A stretch of 34,146 nucleotides of DNA. Source: Planctomycetota bacterium. GTDB lineage: Bacteria; Planctomycetota; UBA1135; UBA2386. A program made the position numbers and the translations under genes. Location: contig JAGQRB010000333.1 in assembly GCA_020425925.1 (NCBI GenBank), positions 1-34,146 on the forward strand, written 5' to 3'. Below the pieces are notes generated by a model that worked only from the letters and a program-made list of their open reading frames with translations, made no database searches and was not told the origin of the DNA. Below, piece after piece: positions 8,701-16,623 of this stretch; position 1 is the stretch's first letter; every line of letters begins with the position of its first letter.

Positions 8701-8865
8701 GAGCGCCGCTTCGATCTGCATGGCGGTGGGGGTGTCGGTCGACGGCACCGAGCGACCGCTGAGCTTGGCGGCGATCGCGGCGCGGTGGGCGAGCTGCTCG
8801 GGCGTCTGGGCCGCGAGCGGGATCGCTGGCAGCAACGCCAGCGCGAGAACGAGAACCTTGCGCAT
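5764..8865 (-). CDS. Secreted multidomain alpha/beta-hydrolase (lipase-like)
   Basis: A 1033-residue exported protein. The signal peptide ends near residue 19 (LAAQ). Residues about 60-275 resemble the choice-of-anchor L-type domain of bacterial surface proteins. Residues about 410-690 form an alpha/beta-hydrolase: H420 in LCHGLW suits the oxyanion region and S490 in GHSMGG is the nucleophile. EHDFIV and a downstream IHTSITG are plausible sources of the acid and His, as in triacylglycerol lipases. An Ig-like segment (about 705-805) and a BIG2-like Ig domain (about 808-885) follow. The C-terminus (about 901-1033) is the beta-rich module shared by several proteins here. GGAGGAG lies five bases before the ATG, and a -10-like TATCGT is at 8907-8902. 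It is probably an extracellular lipase or esterase; the substrate is unknown. Confidence 0.8.
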   Translation of the reverse strand: MRKVLVLALALLPAIPLAAQTPEQLAHRAAIAAKLSGRSVPSTDTPTAMQIEAALDLPAGTASSIVAVGDGSQITAPTALGVIAPQQGNDMLLLSTGVAGTSGPEPGTGFGAFGGAFGNDTASVTLTITVPPGATTLSFDCRFLSAEYPDFVQAGFNDTFSARLTTSSGTQELAFDGAGRRIEVDSVSFFPAFTSNAGGTGFDIFTEDPEGVDTVFDGGLPDAGLTDWISASGTVTPGDTITIAFGIGDLGDDILDSAVLIDNLKFSSLEVLDGGDAMFLAGNDLTNDPETLAAGGEARIGICADGTSRLLLRMNLPAPGTVDFTIAGFTVADEYGALGNPGAAPAGAMLTVNSVNTTKGDKAYAVFHAPLDFVRAGVAGDQNARMRTLTIDTAYTPMAGPVENGTLDLTIERPPLVLCHGLWSNPATWNAFDPLLSSGLFDISRVDYSNNNAGRIAVNRFQVRRVADQANASKRRRGIASTQVDWIGHSMGGLLARSFVATGFYRRPDNFGSGDLHKLISLNTPHWGSPFANLLVGIRETFFLGDLLVIGMERLGMSVVGGAIDDLSEGSAALAAIGPTPVRGHAIGGRGGSQAIGVADIGLAAASALAPPPYNAVFRVLGFLSAATTAAIYRGQEHDFIVLLPSQHGGLAGAAISTFGGLGSIHTSITGHAPASTQCVTLLNARSTGATFAAAFPAPNLAPPVFGDDPMPAPAGEGITITTTPGPVAPGATVTVDVQAFGGYVPTAVLFVSSSQEFLVDNSAPFSATFTVPTTSIGDFSVMAIAEDAGQFIAGDGPIAFPVTISATLTGIELYTERVYFTKVAEAQGVSVIGDFSDGVQRDVTSPALGTTWLTSDPNVVAVSADGVLTAVGEGSAAVVAQNGGFEVSLGVFVGWEADVSVSGQGCPTTFGVPEIGTAGGLPVIGNLGFELTAANLPVPGLGSFLLQIGPSSPTGTPIVGGPPCLLRYVTPVTRLLVMPSATGTGSMPIPIPNDPAFAGLPLGAQVLAWDFALTGFPLPIGSSMALDVYVGH

Positions 8866-8931
8866 CTGGACTCCTCCGGGGGTGGGAAAAGAACGAGTCC
8901 GACGATACGTCTCCGCGTGCGGAGCGGGCGC

Positions 8932-8955
8932 GCCCGCCGTGAAGAATCGGCGGGC
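8932..8955 (-). terminator. Terminator-like hairpin after the propeller protein gene
   Basis: Perfect 8-base arms GCCCGCCG (8932-8939) and CGGCGGGC (8948-8955) with an 8-base loop, about 30 bases past the stop of the minus-strand gene ending at 8986. There is no T tract. A 12-base palindrome CGGGCGCGCCCG (8925-8936) overlaps it. Confidence 0.5.
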
Positions 8956-8985
8956 ACACCTGCTGCGCGGTCATCGCCGCTGTCG

Positions 8986-10419
8986 CTACAGCACGGTCAG
9001 CTGGCGCGCGTTCGAGACGACGATGCCGAGTCCGTTCGTCGGCGTCGCCTGCAGCTCGGCCCACTGGCGATAGAACGACAGCCCGGTCATGTTCGCCGGC
9101 AGCGCCAGCGGGATGGTCGCCTGGCCGCCGCCTGCACCGCTGCCGCCGGTGACGAGGAACTGCGAGAACAGGTTGCCGGTGCGCACGAAGCAGCCCGGTG
9201 CGCCGAGGCCGGTGAGGTCGGCCGGCAGCGGCACGCCGCCGATCGTGACGTTCTGGAAGTCGAGCAGCAGCACGACGAGGTCACCCGGGTTGGCACTGAA
9301 GAGACCGAAGCGGAAGCCGGTGCTGCCGGCGACCGGCGCGCCGAACGACGAGTCGGTCGGCGTCCAACCCTCGTTGCCTTCACATCCGAGGCCGTAGCTG
9401 ACGTCCGCCGGCGTGGTCGAGACCGGGAAGTAGTGCAGGCCCGCGACGCGGTTGGAGGTCGCCGTCGGATTGGTGCCGAGGCCGACGATCTTGTCCTCGG
9501 CCTGCTGGTCACCGACCCAGCGCTCGATCGTGCCCTCGCGGGTACCGACGATCCAGTCGCCGGCGACCGGGTCGAACGCGAACGAGTCGACGGACCCGCT
9601 CGCGAGCGCGTTGCCGCCCGCGTTCATCACACCGGTCCAGACCGACGAGGTGACGCTCGCCGGGGTCGCGGGATCGACGTGCAGGATGTCGCCGTAGACG
9701 CCCTGCAGCACGAGCATGCCGGGAGCCTGCGGGTCCTGCACCATGTTCACGATGCCGGTGTTCCAGGGGTTGCCGAGCGGCGCGAAGCCGCCGGGCGGCA
9801 GGTTCATCACCAGCTGGCCGGTCGAGCTCACCGTGTCGTACACGAAGATCTCGCCGGGCGAGGTCGCACTGTTGGCCGGGCTCGAGTTGAAGGTCGCGAC
9901 GTAGACGTAGGTGCCGATCGCACAGCATGCGTTGGCGAGGCCGGTGGCGCCGAGCGTCGAAAGGTCGAGCTCGGTGGTCACCGGGCCGCCGGTGTCCGGC
10001 ACGCTCTGCAGGATGCCGAGCGCACCGCCGGCGTCCTGGGTGCAGAAGTAGATCCTGGTGCCGACGTGCACGAGCTGCGCGACGTTGGCGCCGGCGGTCG
10101 CGGTGGTGTTGAGCTGGCTCTCGATGACGGTGTTGCCCGCGACCACGATCGAATAGACGTTGCCGGTCCCGGCCGGGCTGGTGCCGACGAACCCGGTGGC
10201 AGCGTTGTCCATCAGGACGCAGTTCGGGGTTTCCGCCGCCAGCGCCGCGCTCAACACGAGCTGGCTGGCGGTGCCGGCCTCGTGGTCGATGTCGTACATC
10301 TCGCCGGGCTGGCCGGTGACGCGCACGACCGCGATCGAGTGGCCGGGCAGGATCTGGCCGAACGCCGGCAGCGTCAGCAGGGCGGTGGCGAGAGTCGCGG
10401 ATACGGAGCGGGTGGGCAT
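8986..10419 (-). CDS. Secreted beta-propeller-like protein with shared C-terminal module
   Basis: A 477-residue protein. The signal peptide ends PAFG before Gln at about residue 22. Residues about 25-335 are repetitive beta-strands of the kind found in propellers that read out values (for example IYFCTQD, VYVATFN, IFVYDT), with no catalytic motif. The C-terminus (about 341-477) starts YGLGCEG and closes with a VSNARQLTV strand; it is clearly related to the end of the kelch protein at 29220. ATG at 10419 was chosen because it begins a good signal peptide and has AGAGGA eight bases upstream. The reading frame stays open further upstream, but only across the tRNA-Ser region. Function unknown. 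Confidence 0.75.
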   Translation of the reverse strand: MPTRSVSATLATALLTLPAFGQILPGHSIAVVRVTGQPGEMYDIDHEAGTASQLVLSAALAAETPNCVLMDNAATGFVGTSPAGTGNVYSIVVAGNTVIESQLNTTATAGANVAQLVHVGTRIYFCTQDAGGALGILQSVPDTGGPVTTELDLSTLGATGLANACCAIGTYVYVATFNSSPANSATSPGEIFVYDTVSSTGQLVMNLPPGGFAPLGNPWNTGIVNMVQDPQAPGMLVLQGVYGDILHVDPATPASVTSSVWTGVMNAGGNALASGSVDSFAFDPVAGDWIVGTREGTIERWVGDQQAEDKIVGLGTNPTATSNRVAGLHYFPVSTTPADVSYGLGCEGNEGWTPTDSSFGAPVAGSTGFRFGLFSANPGDLVVLLLDFQNVTIGGVPLPADLTGLGAPGCFVRTGNLFSQFLVTGGSGAGGGQATIPLALPANMTGLSFYRQWAELQATPTNGLGIVVSNARQLTVL

Positions 10420-10546
10420 GAGCCTGGTCCTCTGTGGTCTTCTGGGGTCAGGTCCGCCAACGTGGTTCGGTCCGCGATCGCCGTCAAGCGGCCCTGCGCA
10501 ACGTCGCGGCAACGTGACGAGCCGCCGATCGTCGGTCGAGAAGTCG

Positions 10547-10574
10547 TTGACGCCGGCTGCCGAATCCCTAGACT
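10547..10574 (+). promoter_or_regulatory. Promoter of tRNA-Ser(CGA)
   Basis: TTGACG (10547-10552), a 16-base spacer, then TAGACT (10569-10574). The expected start site is about 14 bases before the mature tRNA 5' end. This is among the best sigma-70-type matches in the window. Confidence 0.7.
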
Positions 10575-10594
10575 CCCGCGCCCTTCCGACAGCC

Positions 10595-10687
<93 letters not shown>

Positions 10688-10689
10688 TC

Positions 10690-10707
10690 CGCGCGCGACC
10701 GCGCGCG
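10690..10707. terminator. GC hairpin between convergent tRNA-Ser and the potassium-channel gene
   Basis: CGCGCGCG (10690-10697) and a second CGCGCGCG (10700-10707) can fold with a small loop of two to four bases. It fills the gap between the tRNA 3' end (10684) and the channel stop codon (10709-10711), so it could end transcription from both sides. A TTTT run lies before it on the plus strand, not after it. Confidence 0.5.
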
Positions 10708-10708
10708 A

Positions 10709-11689
10709 TCAGTCGTGGCCGCGCAACAGCGCCCGGATCGCATCGGCCTTGCCGAACGCGAACAACACGTCGCCGACGTGGATCTCGTCGCTCGCCGCGG
10801 GCGGCACCAGCAGATCGCCGGCCGCGCGCCGGATCGCGACGACCATGACGCCGCGTCCCGACAGCCCCGATCGCGACAGCGGCTGTCCGACGTAGCGCGC
10901 GTTCGCCCCGACCTCGACCTCGGCGAGCTCGAGTTCCTTGCCGGGTGTCGAGACCACCTCGATCAGATCTTCGACCCGCGGGTTCGCCATCAGCTGCGCC
11001 ATCTTGGTGGCGCCGGTGGCGTACGGGCTGATGACGCGGTTGGCGCCGGCGCGGCGCAGCTTCTCGCCGTCCTTCTCGGTGGTCGCGCGCGACAGGATCT
11101 GCAGATCGTCGCGCAGCAGCCGGGCGGACAACACGACGTAGAGGTTGGCCGCGTCGCTCGGCAGCGTGCACGCGATGCCGCGGGCGCGATCGATCCCGGC
11201 CTCGACCAGCGTCGAGTCGTCGGTCGCGTCGCCGACCACGATCGGCCAGCCCTTCTCGAGGCAGCCGTCGGCGGCGGTCGGGTCGGCCTCGATCACCACG
11301 AACGGCATGCCGCGCGCGGCGAGCTGCTCGGACAGGCTGCGACCGAATCGGCCGTAGCCACAGACGATGAAGTGGTTCTGCATCTGCTTGATCGCCTTGG
11401 CCAGTCGCGTCCGCCCGATCCATTGCCCGAGCTGCGCGCGCACCACGACCTCGCCGAGGCTCACGACGCTGTGCATGAACAGGCCGAGGCCGACGACGAG
11501 GTAGAAGATCGTGAACCAGCGGCCGGCGGGCGAGAGCGGGTGGGTCTCGCCGTAGCCGACCGTCGTCAGGGTGATGACGGCCATGTAGAGCGAGTCGAGC
11601 AGGCTCCAGCCCTCGATCAGCATGAACGCGACCGTGCCTCCCGCCGTCAGCGCGGCGAGCACGAGGGCGACGCGGAGGAGCTGGTTCAT
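10709..11689 (-). CDS. Two-helix potassium channel with RCK (TrkA-N and TrkA-C) domains
   Basis: A 326-residue inner-membrane K+ channel, complete. The first membrane helix is at about residues 5-25. The pore loop carries the selectivity filter TTVGYGE at 42-48, and the second helix is at about 57-80. A cytoplasmic TrkA-N/RCK domain starts at about 106 with the nucleotide-binding GYGRFG (111-116). The last 80 or so residues look like a TrkA-C domain. This is the MthK-like layout, in which ligand binding to the RCK ring gates the pore. It lies 44 bases after the prolyl oligopeptidase gene on the same strand, but a TAGTGT element at 11707-11702, 12 bases before the ATG, suggests a separate promoter. 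Confidence 0.93.
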   Translation of the reverse strand: MNQLLRVALVLAALTAGGTVAFMLIEGWSLLDSLYMAVITLTTVGYGETHPLSPAGRWFTIFYLVVGLGLFMHSVVSLGEVVVRAQLGQWIGRTRLAKAIKQMQNHFIVCGYGRFGRSLSEQLAARGMPFVVIEADPTAADGCLEKGWPIVVGDATDDSTLVEAGIDRARGIACTLPSDAANLYVVLSARLLRDDLQILSRATTEKDGEKLRRAGANRVISPYATGATKMAQLMANPRVEDLIEVVSTPGKELELAEVEVGANARYVGQPLSRSGLSGRGVMVVAIRRAAGDLLVPPAASDEIHVGDVLFAFGKADAIRALLRGHD

Positions 11690-11733
11690 CGGACGGCCGT
11701 GACACTACGGCCGCGACTCCGCCTCCGGCAGCG

Positions 11734-13827
11734 CTACTTCAGCGTCCGCCAGAGGAACGTGTAGGCCAGCGCGGTCATGAACGCCGCCTGCTTGTTGTCG
11801 GCGGCGCCGCCGTGACCGCCCTCGATGTTCTCGTAGTAGAGCGCGCGGTGACCCTGCTCCATCATGCGGGCCATCATCTTGCGGGCGTGGCCCGGATGGA
11901 CGCGGTCGTCGCGCGTCGATGTCGTCAGCAGCAACGGCGGGTAGGCGCGGTCGGCCTGCACGTTGTGGTACGGCGAGTAGCGCACCAGGAACTCGGCCTC
12001 GGCCGGCACCTCGGGATCGCCGTACTCGCCGACCCAGGACGCGCCCGCGAGCAGCGTGTGGTAGCGCAGCATGTCGAGCAGCGGGACCTGACAGACGACG
12101 GCGCCGAACAGCTCCGGATACATCGTCAGCATGTTGCCGACCAGCAGTCCGCCGTTGCTGCCGCCCTGCACCCCGAGGTGCTTCGGCGAGGTGATCTTGC
12201 GGGCGATCAGGTCCTCCGCCACCGCCGCGAAGTCCTCGTAGGCCTTGTGGCGGTTCTGCTTCAGCGCCGCCTGGTGCCAGCGCGGGCCGAACTCACCGCC
12301 GCCGCGGATGTTCGCGACCGCGAACACGCCGCCGCGCTCGAGCCACGCCGCGCCGGTGACCGCGCCGTAGTTCGGCGTCATCGAGATCTCGAAGCCGCCG
12401 TAGCCGTAGAGCAGCGCGGGGTTCTCACCGTTCGGTTCGAGGTCGCGCCGGTGGACCAGGAAGTAGGGGATCCTGGTGCCGTCCTTCGAGGTCGCCTCGG
12501 CCTGCTCGACCGTGAGCCCGTCGGCGTCGAAGAACGCCGGCAGGCTCTTGAGCTGGCTGGCCGGGCCCTGGCCGACCGTGCCGAGCCAGAGGCTCGTCGG
12601 CCGCAGGTAGTCGGTGATCGTCAGGAAGTAGTCGTCGGACTGCTCGGCGTCGACCGCCGACACGCCGATCGTGCCGAACTCGGGCAGTCCGGGCAGCAGC
12701 TCGCGTTCCCAGCCGTCGCCGTCGCGCTTCGGGGTCAGCACCCAGACCCGGTTCTTGACGTTGTCGAGCACGTTGACGAGCACGCGGTTGCGCGTCGGCG
12801 TGTAGCCGGCGAGCGAGCTGCGCGGCGTCGGCGTGAACAGCACGTCGAAGTCGCGTTTGCCGGCGAGGAACGCCTCGAGCCCGGTCGCGAGCAGCGCGCC
12901 CGCCGGGTAGGTCAGATCGCCGATCGTCCAGTCGTCGCGCAGTTCGACGAACAGCCACTCGCGGTGCACGCTGGCGTTGGCGCTGTCGGGCTTCTCGATC
13001 TTGACCGGGCGGCCGTCGCGCAGCACGAACAGCTCGTTGGTGAAGAACGTGACGCCGCGCAGCAGCAGGTCGCGCTCGTAGCCGACGGTCTGATCGTGCG
13101 ACGCCGAGAAGAAGACGTCGGACGGTTCGCCCTGGCCGACGAGCTCGGCCTCGGCGAGCGGGGTGCCACGCTGCCAGCGCTTCGCCACCCGCGGATAGCC
13201 CGAGTTCGTCAGCGAGCCCGGGCCGAAGTCGGTGGCCACGAACACGTGGTCGCGATCGATCCACGAGACCATCGTCTTGTTCTCGGGCAGCGTGAAGCCG
13301 CCGTCGACGAACTCGCGCTGCTCGACGTCGAACTCGCGCACCACGACGGCGTCGGCGCCGCCGCGCGACAGCGACACCAGACAGCGGCGGCGTTCCGGCA
13401 GCAGGAACGTCGCGCCCTTCCACACCCAGTTCTCGTTCTCCGCCTGGCCGAGCGCGTCGACGTCGAGGACCACGTCCCACGCCGGCTGCTCCTTCGCGTA
13501 CTCCTCGATCTTGGTGCGGCGCCACAGTCCGCGCGGGTTGGCGGCGTCCTGCCAGAAGTTGTAGTAGTACTCGTTGCGGCGCGCGACGAACGGGATGCGC
13601 TCGTTCGAGTCCATGATCGCGAGGATGCGTTGCTCGAGCTCGCGGAACAGCTCGGTCTCGGCGAGCTCCTTGGTCGACGCCGCGTTGCGCTCGCGCACCC
13701 ATTCGAGCGCGCGTTCACCGCCGACGTCCTCCAGCCAGAGGTTCGGATCTTGTGGGGCAGGCATGGGGCTTTGCTGCGCGGCCGAGGTGACCGCGAGGGA
13801 AAGCAGGGCGAGAAGGCAGCGGAGCAT
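11734..13827 (-). CDS. Secreted prolyl oligopeptidase (family S9A)
   Basis: A 697-residue exported serine peptidase that would cleave short peptides after proline. The signal peptide ends SAA before QQ at about residue 17. An N-terminal propeller domain follows, starting with PNLWLEDVGGERALEWV, a typical S9A opening. The C-terminal alpha/beta-hydrolase domain has S557 in GGSNGG, the Asp in TRDDRVHP (D640 or D641) and H672 in EGGHGG, so the triad is intact. GGGEFGPRWH is also characteristic. ATG at 13827 was chosen: it starts the signal peptide and has AGGA six bases upstream. A -10-like TAGGTT is at 13868-13863. Many bacterial members are periplasmic, which fits here. Confidence 0.93.
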   Translation of the reverse strand: MLRCLLALLSLAVTSAAQQSPMPAPQDPNLWLEDVGGERALEWVRERNAASTKELAETELFRELEQRILAIMDSNERIPFVARRNEYYYNFWQDAANPRGLWRRTKIEEYAKEQPAWDVVLDVDALGQAENENWVWKGATFLLPERRRCLVSLSRGGADAVVVREFDVEQREFVDGGFTLPENKTMVSWIDRDHVFVATDFGPGSLTNSGYPRVAKRWQRGTPLAEAELVGQGEPSDVFFSASHDQTVGYERDLLLRGVTFFTNELFVLRDGRPVKIEKPDSANASVHREWLFVELRDDWTIGDLTYPAGALLATGLEAFLAGKRDFDVLFTPTPRSSLAGYTPTRNRVLVNVLDNVKNRVWVLTPKRDGDGWERELLPGLPEFGTIGVSAVDAEQSDDYFLTITDYLRPTSLWLGTVGQGPASQLKSLPAFFDADGLTVEQAEATSKDGTRIPYFLVHRRDLEPNGENPALLYGYGGFEISMTPNYGAVTGAAWLERGGVFAVANIRGGGEFGPRWHQAALKQNRHKAYEDFAAVAEDLIARKITSPKHLGVQGGSNGGLLVGNMLTMYPELFGAVVCQVPLLDMLRYHTLLAGASWVGEYGDPEVPAEAEFLVRYSPYHNVQADRAYPPLLLTTSTRDDRVHPGHARKMMARMMEQGHRALYYENIEGGHGGAADNKQAAFMTALAYTFLWRTLK

Positions 13828-13907
13828 GGCGATTCCTGGGCCGGATGGACAGGGCGTTGCCGAACCTAACGTTCGACGCCGCACCGCGGCGAGCCCCGGC
13901 CGTGGAA

Positions 13908-13935
13908 TCGACGTCGGGACTTTCCCCGACGTCGA
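13908..13935 (-). terminator. Strong hairpin downstream of the first repeat-protein gene
   Basis: Perfect 11-base arms TCGACGTCGGG (13908-13918) and CCCGACGTCGA (13925-13935) enclose a 6-base loop. It lies 56 bases past the stop at 13991 (minus strand) and upstream of the peptidase promoter region. A second, one-mismatch hairpin (GGACTTTCC with GGGAAGTCC) lies at about 13956-13978. Neither is followed by a T tract. An operator role for the peptidase gene is an alternative. Confidence 0.6.
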
Positions 13936-13990
13936 ACGGATCCGTCGCTGCTCGTGGACTTTCCGCGCCGGGAAGTCCGCGTCGCGATCC

Positions 13991-16504
13991 TCAGTACGTG
14001 CCGATCACGGCGCGGAGCGCGTTCGAGGCGCTGAGCTGCAGCGGGTTGCCCTGCGCGGTCAGCGCCAGCTGCAGGACCTGGGTGAACAGCGGCAGGCCGG
14101 CGAAGGCGGGATCGCCACCGACGTCGAGGCGGAAGGTCGCGACGCCGTTACCGGGCGCCAGGAACAGGGCCGCGTCGGGGCTCGCGAGCAGGTTGCAGTT
14201 CGGCACCCCGGTCGGGTGCAGCGCCGCGAGCGGCGTATTCGGCGAGCTCAGGCCGATCAGCACGGCGGCGAGCGCCGGGGTCGAGAGACCGCGGCACTCG
14301 GCGGCGTAGGCGCCGCCGGTCCACGGCGGGGTCGAGACGGTGAGCGCGAGCGGGCCGGCGGCGTTGGCACACGGTGGGCTGAGCTGGGTCACGCTCGCCG
14401 GGCAACTCGGCTGCCACCGCGCGAGGTTGGTCGCGACCTGGCCGCCGGCGATCGAGAACTCGCCGCCGACGATCAGCGTGCCGTCCGGCGCGAGCGCGAG
14501 CGCCGCGGCCTGGCCGTTGACGCCGCCGCCGATCGACGACCAGGTCGCGCCATCCCACCGCGCGAGGTTGCGCGCGTTCGGCGCCACGTAGAACGTGCCG
14601 GCCGCCACCAGCTCGCCGTTGGCAAGCGTCGCGAGCGCCCAGGGCGGGCCCGAGAGGCCGCTGCCGAGCGCTTGCCAGGTCGTGCCGTCCCAGCGTGCGA
14701 TGTTCGCGGCGAGCACGCCGTAGATCGAGAAGAAGCTGCCGCCGACGATCAGGTCGCCGCCAGGCAGCGCGGTGGCCGAAGCGACATCGTCCGCGACGTT
14801 GCCCAGTGCGTGGCCGATCGCCGACCACGACGTGCCGTCGAAGCGCGCGACGCCCGCCGCGAACGACGTCGTCGCGAGCGTACCGACCGCGACGAGGTCA
14901 CCGTTCGGAAGCTCGGTGAGATCGCGCACCCAGCCGAACAGACCGGGCAGGAACGTGAACGTGGTGCCGTCCCAGCGCGCGAGCGCCGTCGCCTGGCCGC
15001 TCTGCCCCGCGAGCAGCACGCTGCCGTCGGCGAGGGCCTCGACCGATTGGCCGACGGTGACCGGGAAACCGGCGACCGCGTGCCATGCCACGCCGTCCCA
15101 GCGTGCGAGTCCGGTTGCCGCGATGCCGCCGACCGTGGTGAAGTCACCGGCGATGACGAGATCGCCGGTGCCGAGCCAGGCGGCGTCGTGGACGGCGCCG
15201 TCGGTGCCTCCCCCGAGCGTCGACCATGTCGTGCCGTCGAAGTGCGCGATGTTGCCGGACGAGAATCCGGCCACTGCCCCGAACTCACCCGCGACGACCA
15301 GCTCGCCGCCGCGTGCCAGCACGGTCGTGATCCGCCCCTGGGTGCCGAATGGCATCGGCTGCCACAGCGCGCCGTCGAAGCGCGCGATGCTGCGCAGCGC
15401 GAGGCCGCTGGCTTCCTCGAAGTAGCCGCCGGCGAAGACGTCGCCATTCGGCGCGACCGCCGCGGCCCGCGCGTACGAGGTGCCGATCCCGCCGCCGAGC
15501 GCCGACCAGCTCGAGCCGTTCCAGAGCGCCGCGCGCCGCATCGGTGTCGTGCCCGAAGCCACGAACCCGCCGACGGCGTAGAGACCACCTCCGGGCGCGG
15601 GCGCGAGCGCCCAGACGTCGCCATCGAGGCCGCCGCCGAGCGCGCTCCAGGCGCCGCCGTTCCAGCGCGCAACGTGGGGCGCGCTCACCGCGCCGATGAC
15701 CGTGAAACTGCCGCCGGCGATCAGGTCGCCGTTCGGCAGCACGGTCAGCGCGTGCACCGTGTCGGTCGACGTGCCGACCGTCGAGGTGAGCGGCACCCAG
15801 GTCGAACCGATCCGTTCGGCGAGGTTGAGCGCGGCACCGTTGTGGAAGAAGCGGCCGCCGGCGACGACGTTGCCGTTCGGCAGCACCGCGAGCGAGTGAA
15901 CCGAGTTGCCGGAGAAGCCGAGTCCCATCGGCTGCCAGCTCGTGCCGTCCCAGCTCGCGACGTGCCGAGCGGTCGTTCCCGAGATGACCTCGAACGTCCC
16001 GCCGGCGACGATGTCGCCGTTCGGCCGCAGCGCGAGGGCGAGGATCTCGCCGATCGTGTTGCCGGCGCCGAGCTGGCTCCAGGTCGCGCCGTTCCAGCGT
16101 GCGATGTTCCGGGCCGGGATACCTCCGATCGACGTGAACGCACCGCCGGCGATCAGGTCGCCGTTCGGCAGGCTGAGCAGTGTGCTGATGCGCTCGTTCT
16201 CGCCGATGCCGCCCGCGAAACCCGACCAGGTTCCGGTCGCGAGGTCGTAGGCCGCTAGCCCGACCGCCGGCGTGCTGCCCGCGGCCGAGAACGTGCCGCC
16301 CGCCAGCAGCACGGCCGGCAGCGGGCCGGCGCCGTCGGGATCGTGCATCGTCAGAGCGAAGACCGTGCCGTCGATGCCGGCGACGGGATCGCCGGGCAAC
16401 CACGAGGTGGTGCACTGACCGCGCGCGGCGGCGGCGAACTGCAGAGCGAAGAGACCGGCGAGCGCGATCGACGCGCTTCGCCCCTGGGAGAGGAGCAGGG
16501 CCAC
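13991..16504 (-). CDS. Secreted 14-repeat propeller protein, copy A of a tandem pair
   Basis: An 837-residue exported protein. The signal peptide ends ARG before QCTTSW at about residue 30. Residues about 45-700 hold 14 repeats of about 45-50 residues with consensus PNGDLVAGGxFxxxGG, then NIARWDGTTWSALGGG. They resemble the delta-60/kelch-type blades of beta-propellers and would form two seven-bladed rings if they fold conventionally. The last 137 or so residues are the shared C-terminal module, starting CPASVTQL and ending ASNALRAVIGTY. The start is GTG at 16504 with AGGT six bases upstream. It has no enzymatic motif. Its blades match copy B one for one, so the pair arose by duplication of the whole gene. 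Function unknown; display or binding at the cell surface is a guess. Confidence 0.82.
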   Translation of the reverse strand: MALLLSQGRSASIALAGLFALQFAAAARGQCTTSWLPGDPVAGIDGTVFALTMHDPDGAGPLPAVLLAGGTFSAAGSTPAVGLAAYDLATGTWSGFAGGIGENERISTLLSLPNGDLIAGGAFTSIGGIPARNIARWNGATWSQLGAGNTIGEILALALRPNGDIVAGGTFEVISGTTARHVASWDGTSWQPMGLGFSGNSVHSLAVLPNGNVVAGGRFFHNGAALNLAERIGSTWVPLTSTVGTSTDTVHALTVLPNGDLIAGGSFTVIGAVSAPHVARWNGGAWSALGGGLDGDVWALAPAPGGGLYAVGGFVASGTTPMRRAALWNGSSWSALGGGIGTSYARAAAVAPNGDVFAGGYFEEASGLALRSIARFDGALWQPMPFGTQGRITTVLARGGELVVAGEFGAVAGFSSGNIAHFDGTTWSTLGGGTDGAVHDAAWLGTGDLVIAGDFTTVGGIAATGLARWDGVAWHAVAGFPVTVGQSVEALADGSVLLAGQSGQATALARWDGTTFTFLPGLFGWVRDLTELPNGDLVAVGTLATTSFAAGVARFDGTSWSAIGHALGNVADDVASATALPGGDLIVGGSFFSIYGVLAANIARWDGTTWQALGSGLSGPPWALATLANGELVAAGTFYVAPNARNLARWDGATWSSIGGGVNGQAAALALAPDGTLIVGGEFSIAGGQVATNLARWQPSCPASVTQLSPPCANAAGPLALTVSTPPWTGGAYAAECRGLSTPALAAVLIGLSSPNTPLAALHPTGVPNCNLLASPDAALFLAPGNGVATFRLDVGGDPAFAGLPLFTQVLQLALTAQGNPLQLSASNALRAVIGTY
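14018..14114. repeat. Near-identical DNA tract in paralogue copy A
   Basis: This 97-base stretch near the 3' end of copy A matches 16651-16747 of copy B at 96 of 97 positions by hand alignment. It encodes part of the C-terminal module. Confidence 0.85.
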
Positions 16505-16574
16505 GTCTGCACCTAGGCCGGGTGCGGCGCTGCGTTACCGCGTCGGTTGCGGGCGGCGTCGCATCGAGCCGCCA

Positions 16575-16592
16575 ACGCGCGCGTTCGCGCGT
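16575..16592 (-). terminator. Terminator-like hairpin after copy B
   Basis: ACGCGCG (16575-16581) and CGCGCGT (16586-16592), 7-base perfect arms with a CGTT loop, 32 bases past the copy B stop. There is no T tract. Confidence 0.5.
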
Positions 16593-16623
16593 GATCCGAA
16601 GGGACTTGGGTCGCGAAAGATAA

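Noticed and set aside
16505..16623. Possible small gene between the paralogues
   Set aside because: Only a hairpin and the upstream region of copy A fit the 119 bases; no open frame with a ribosome site is present.
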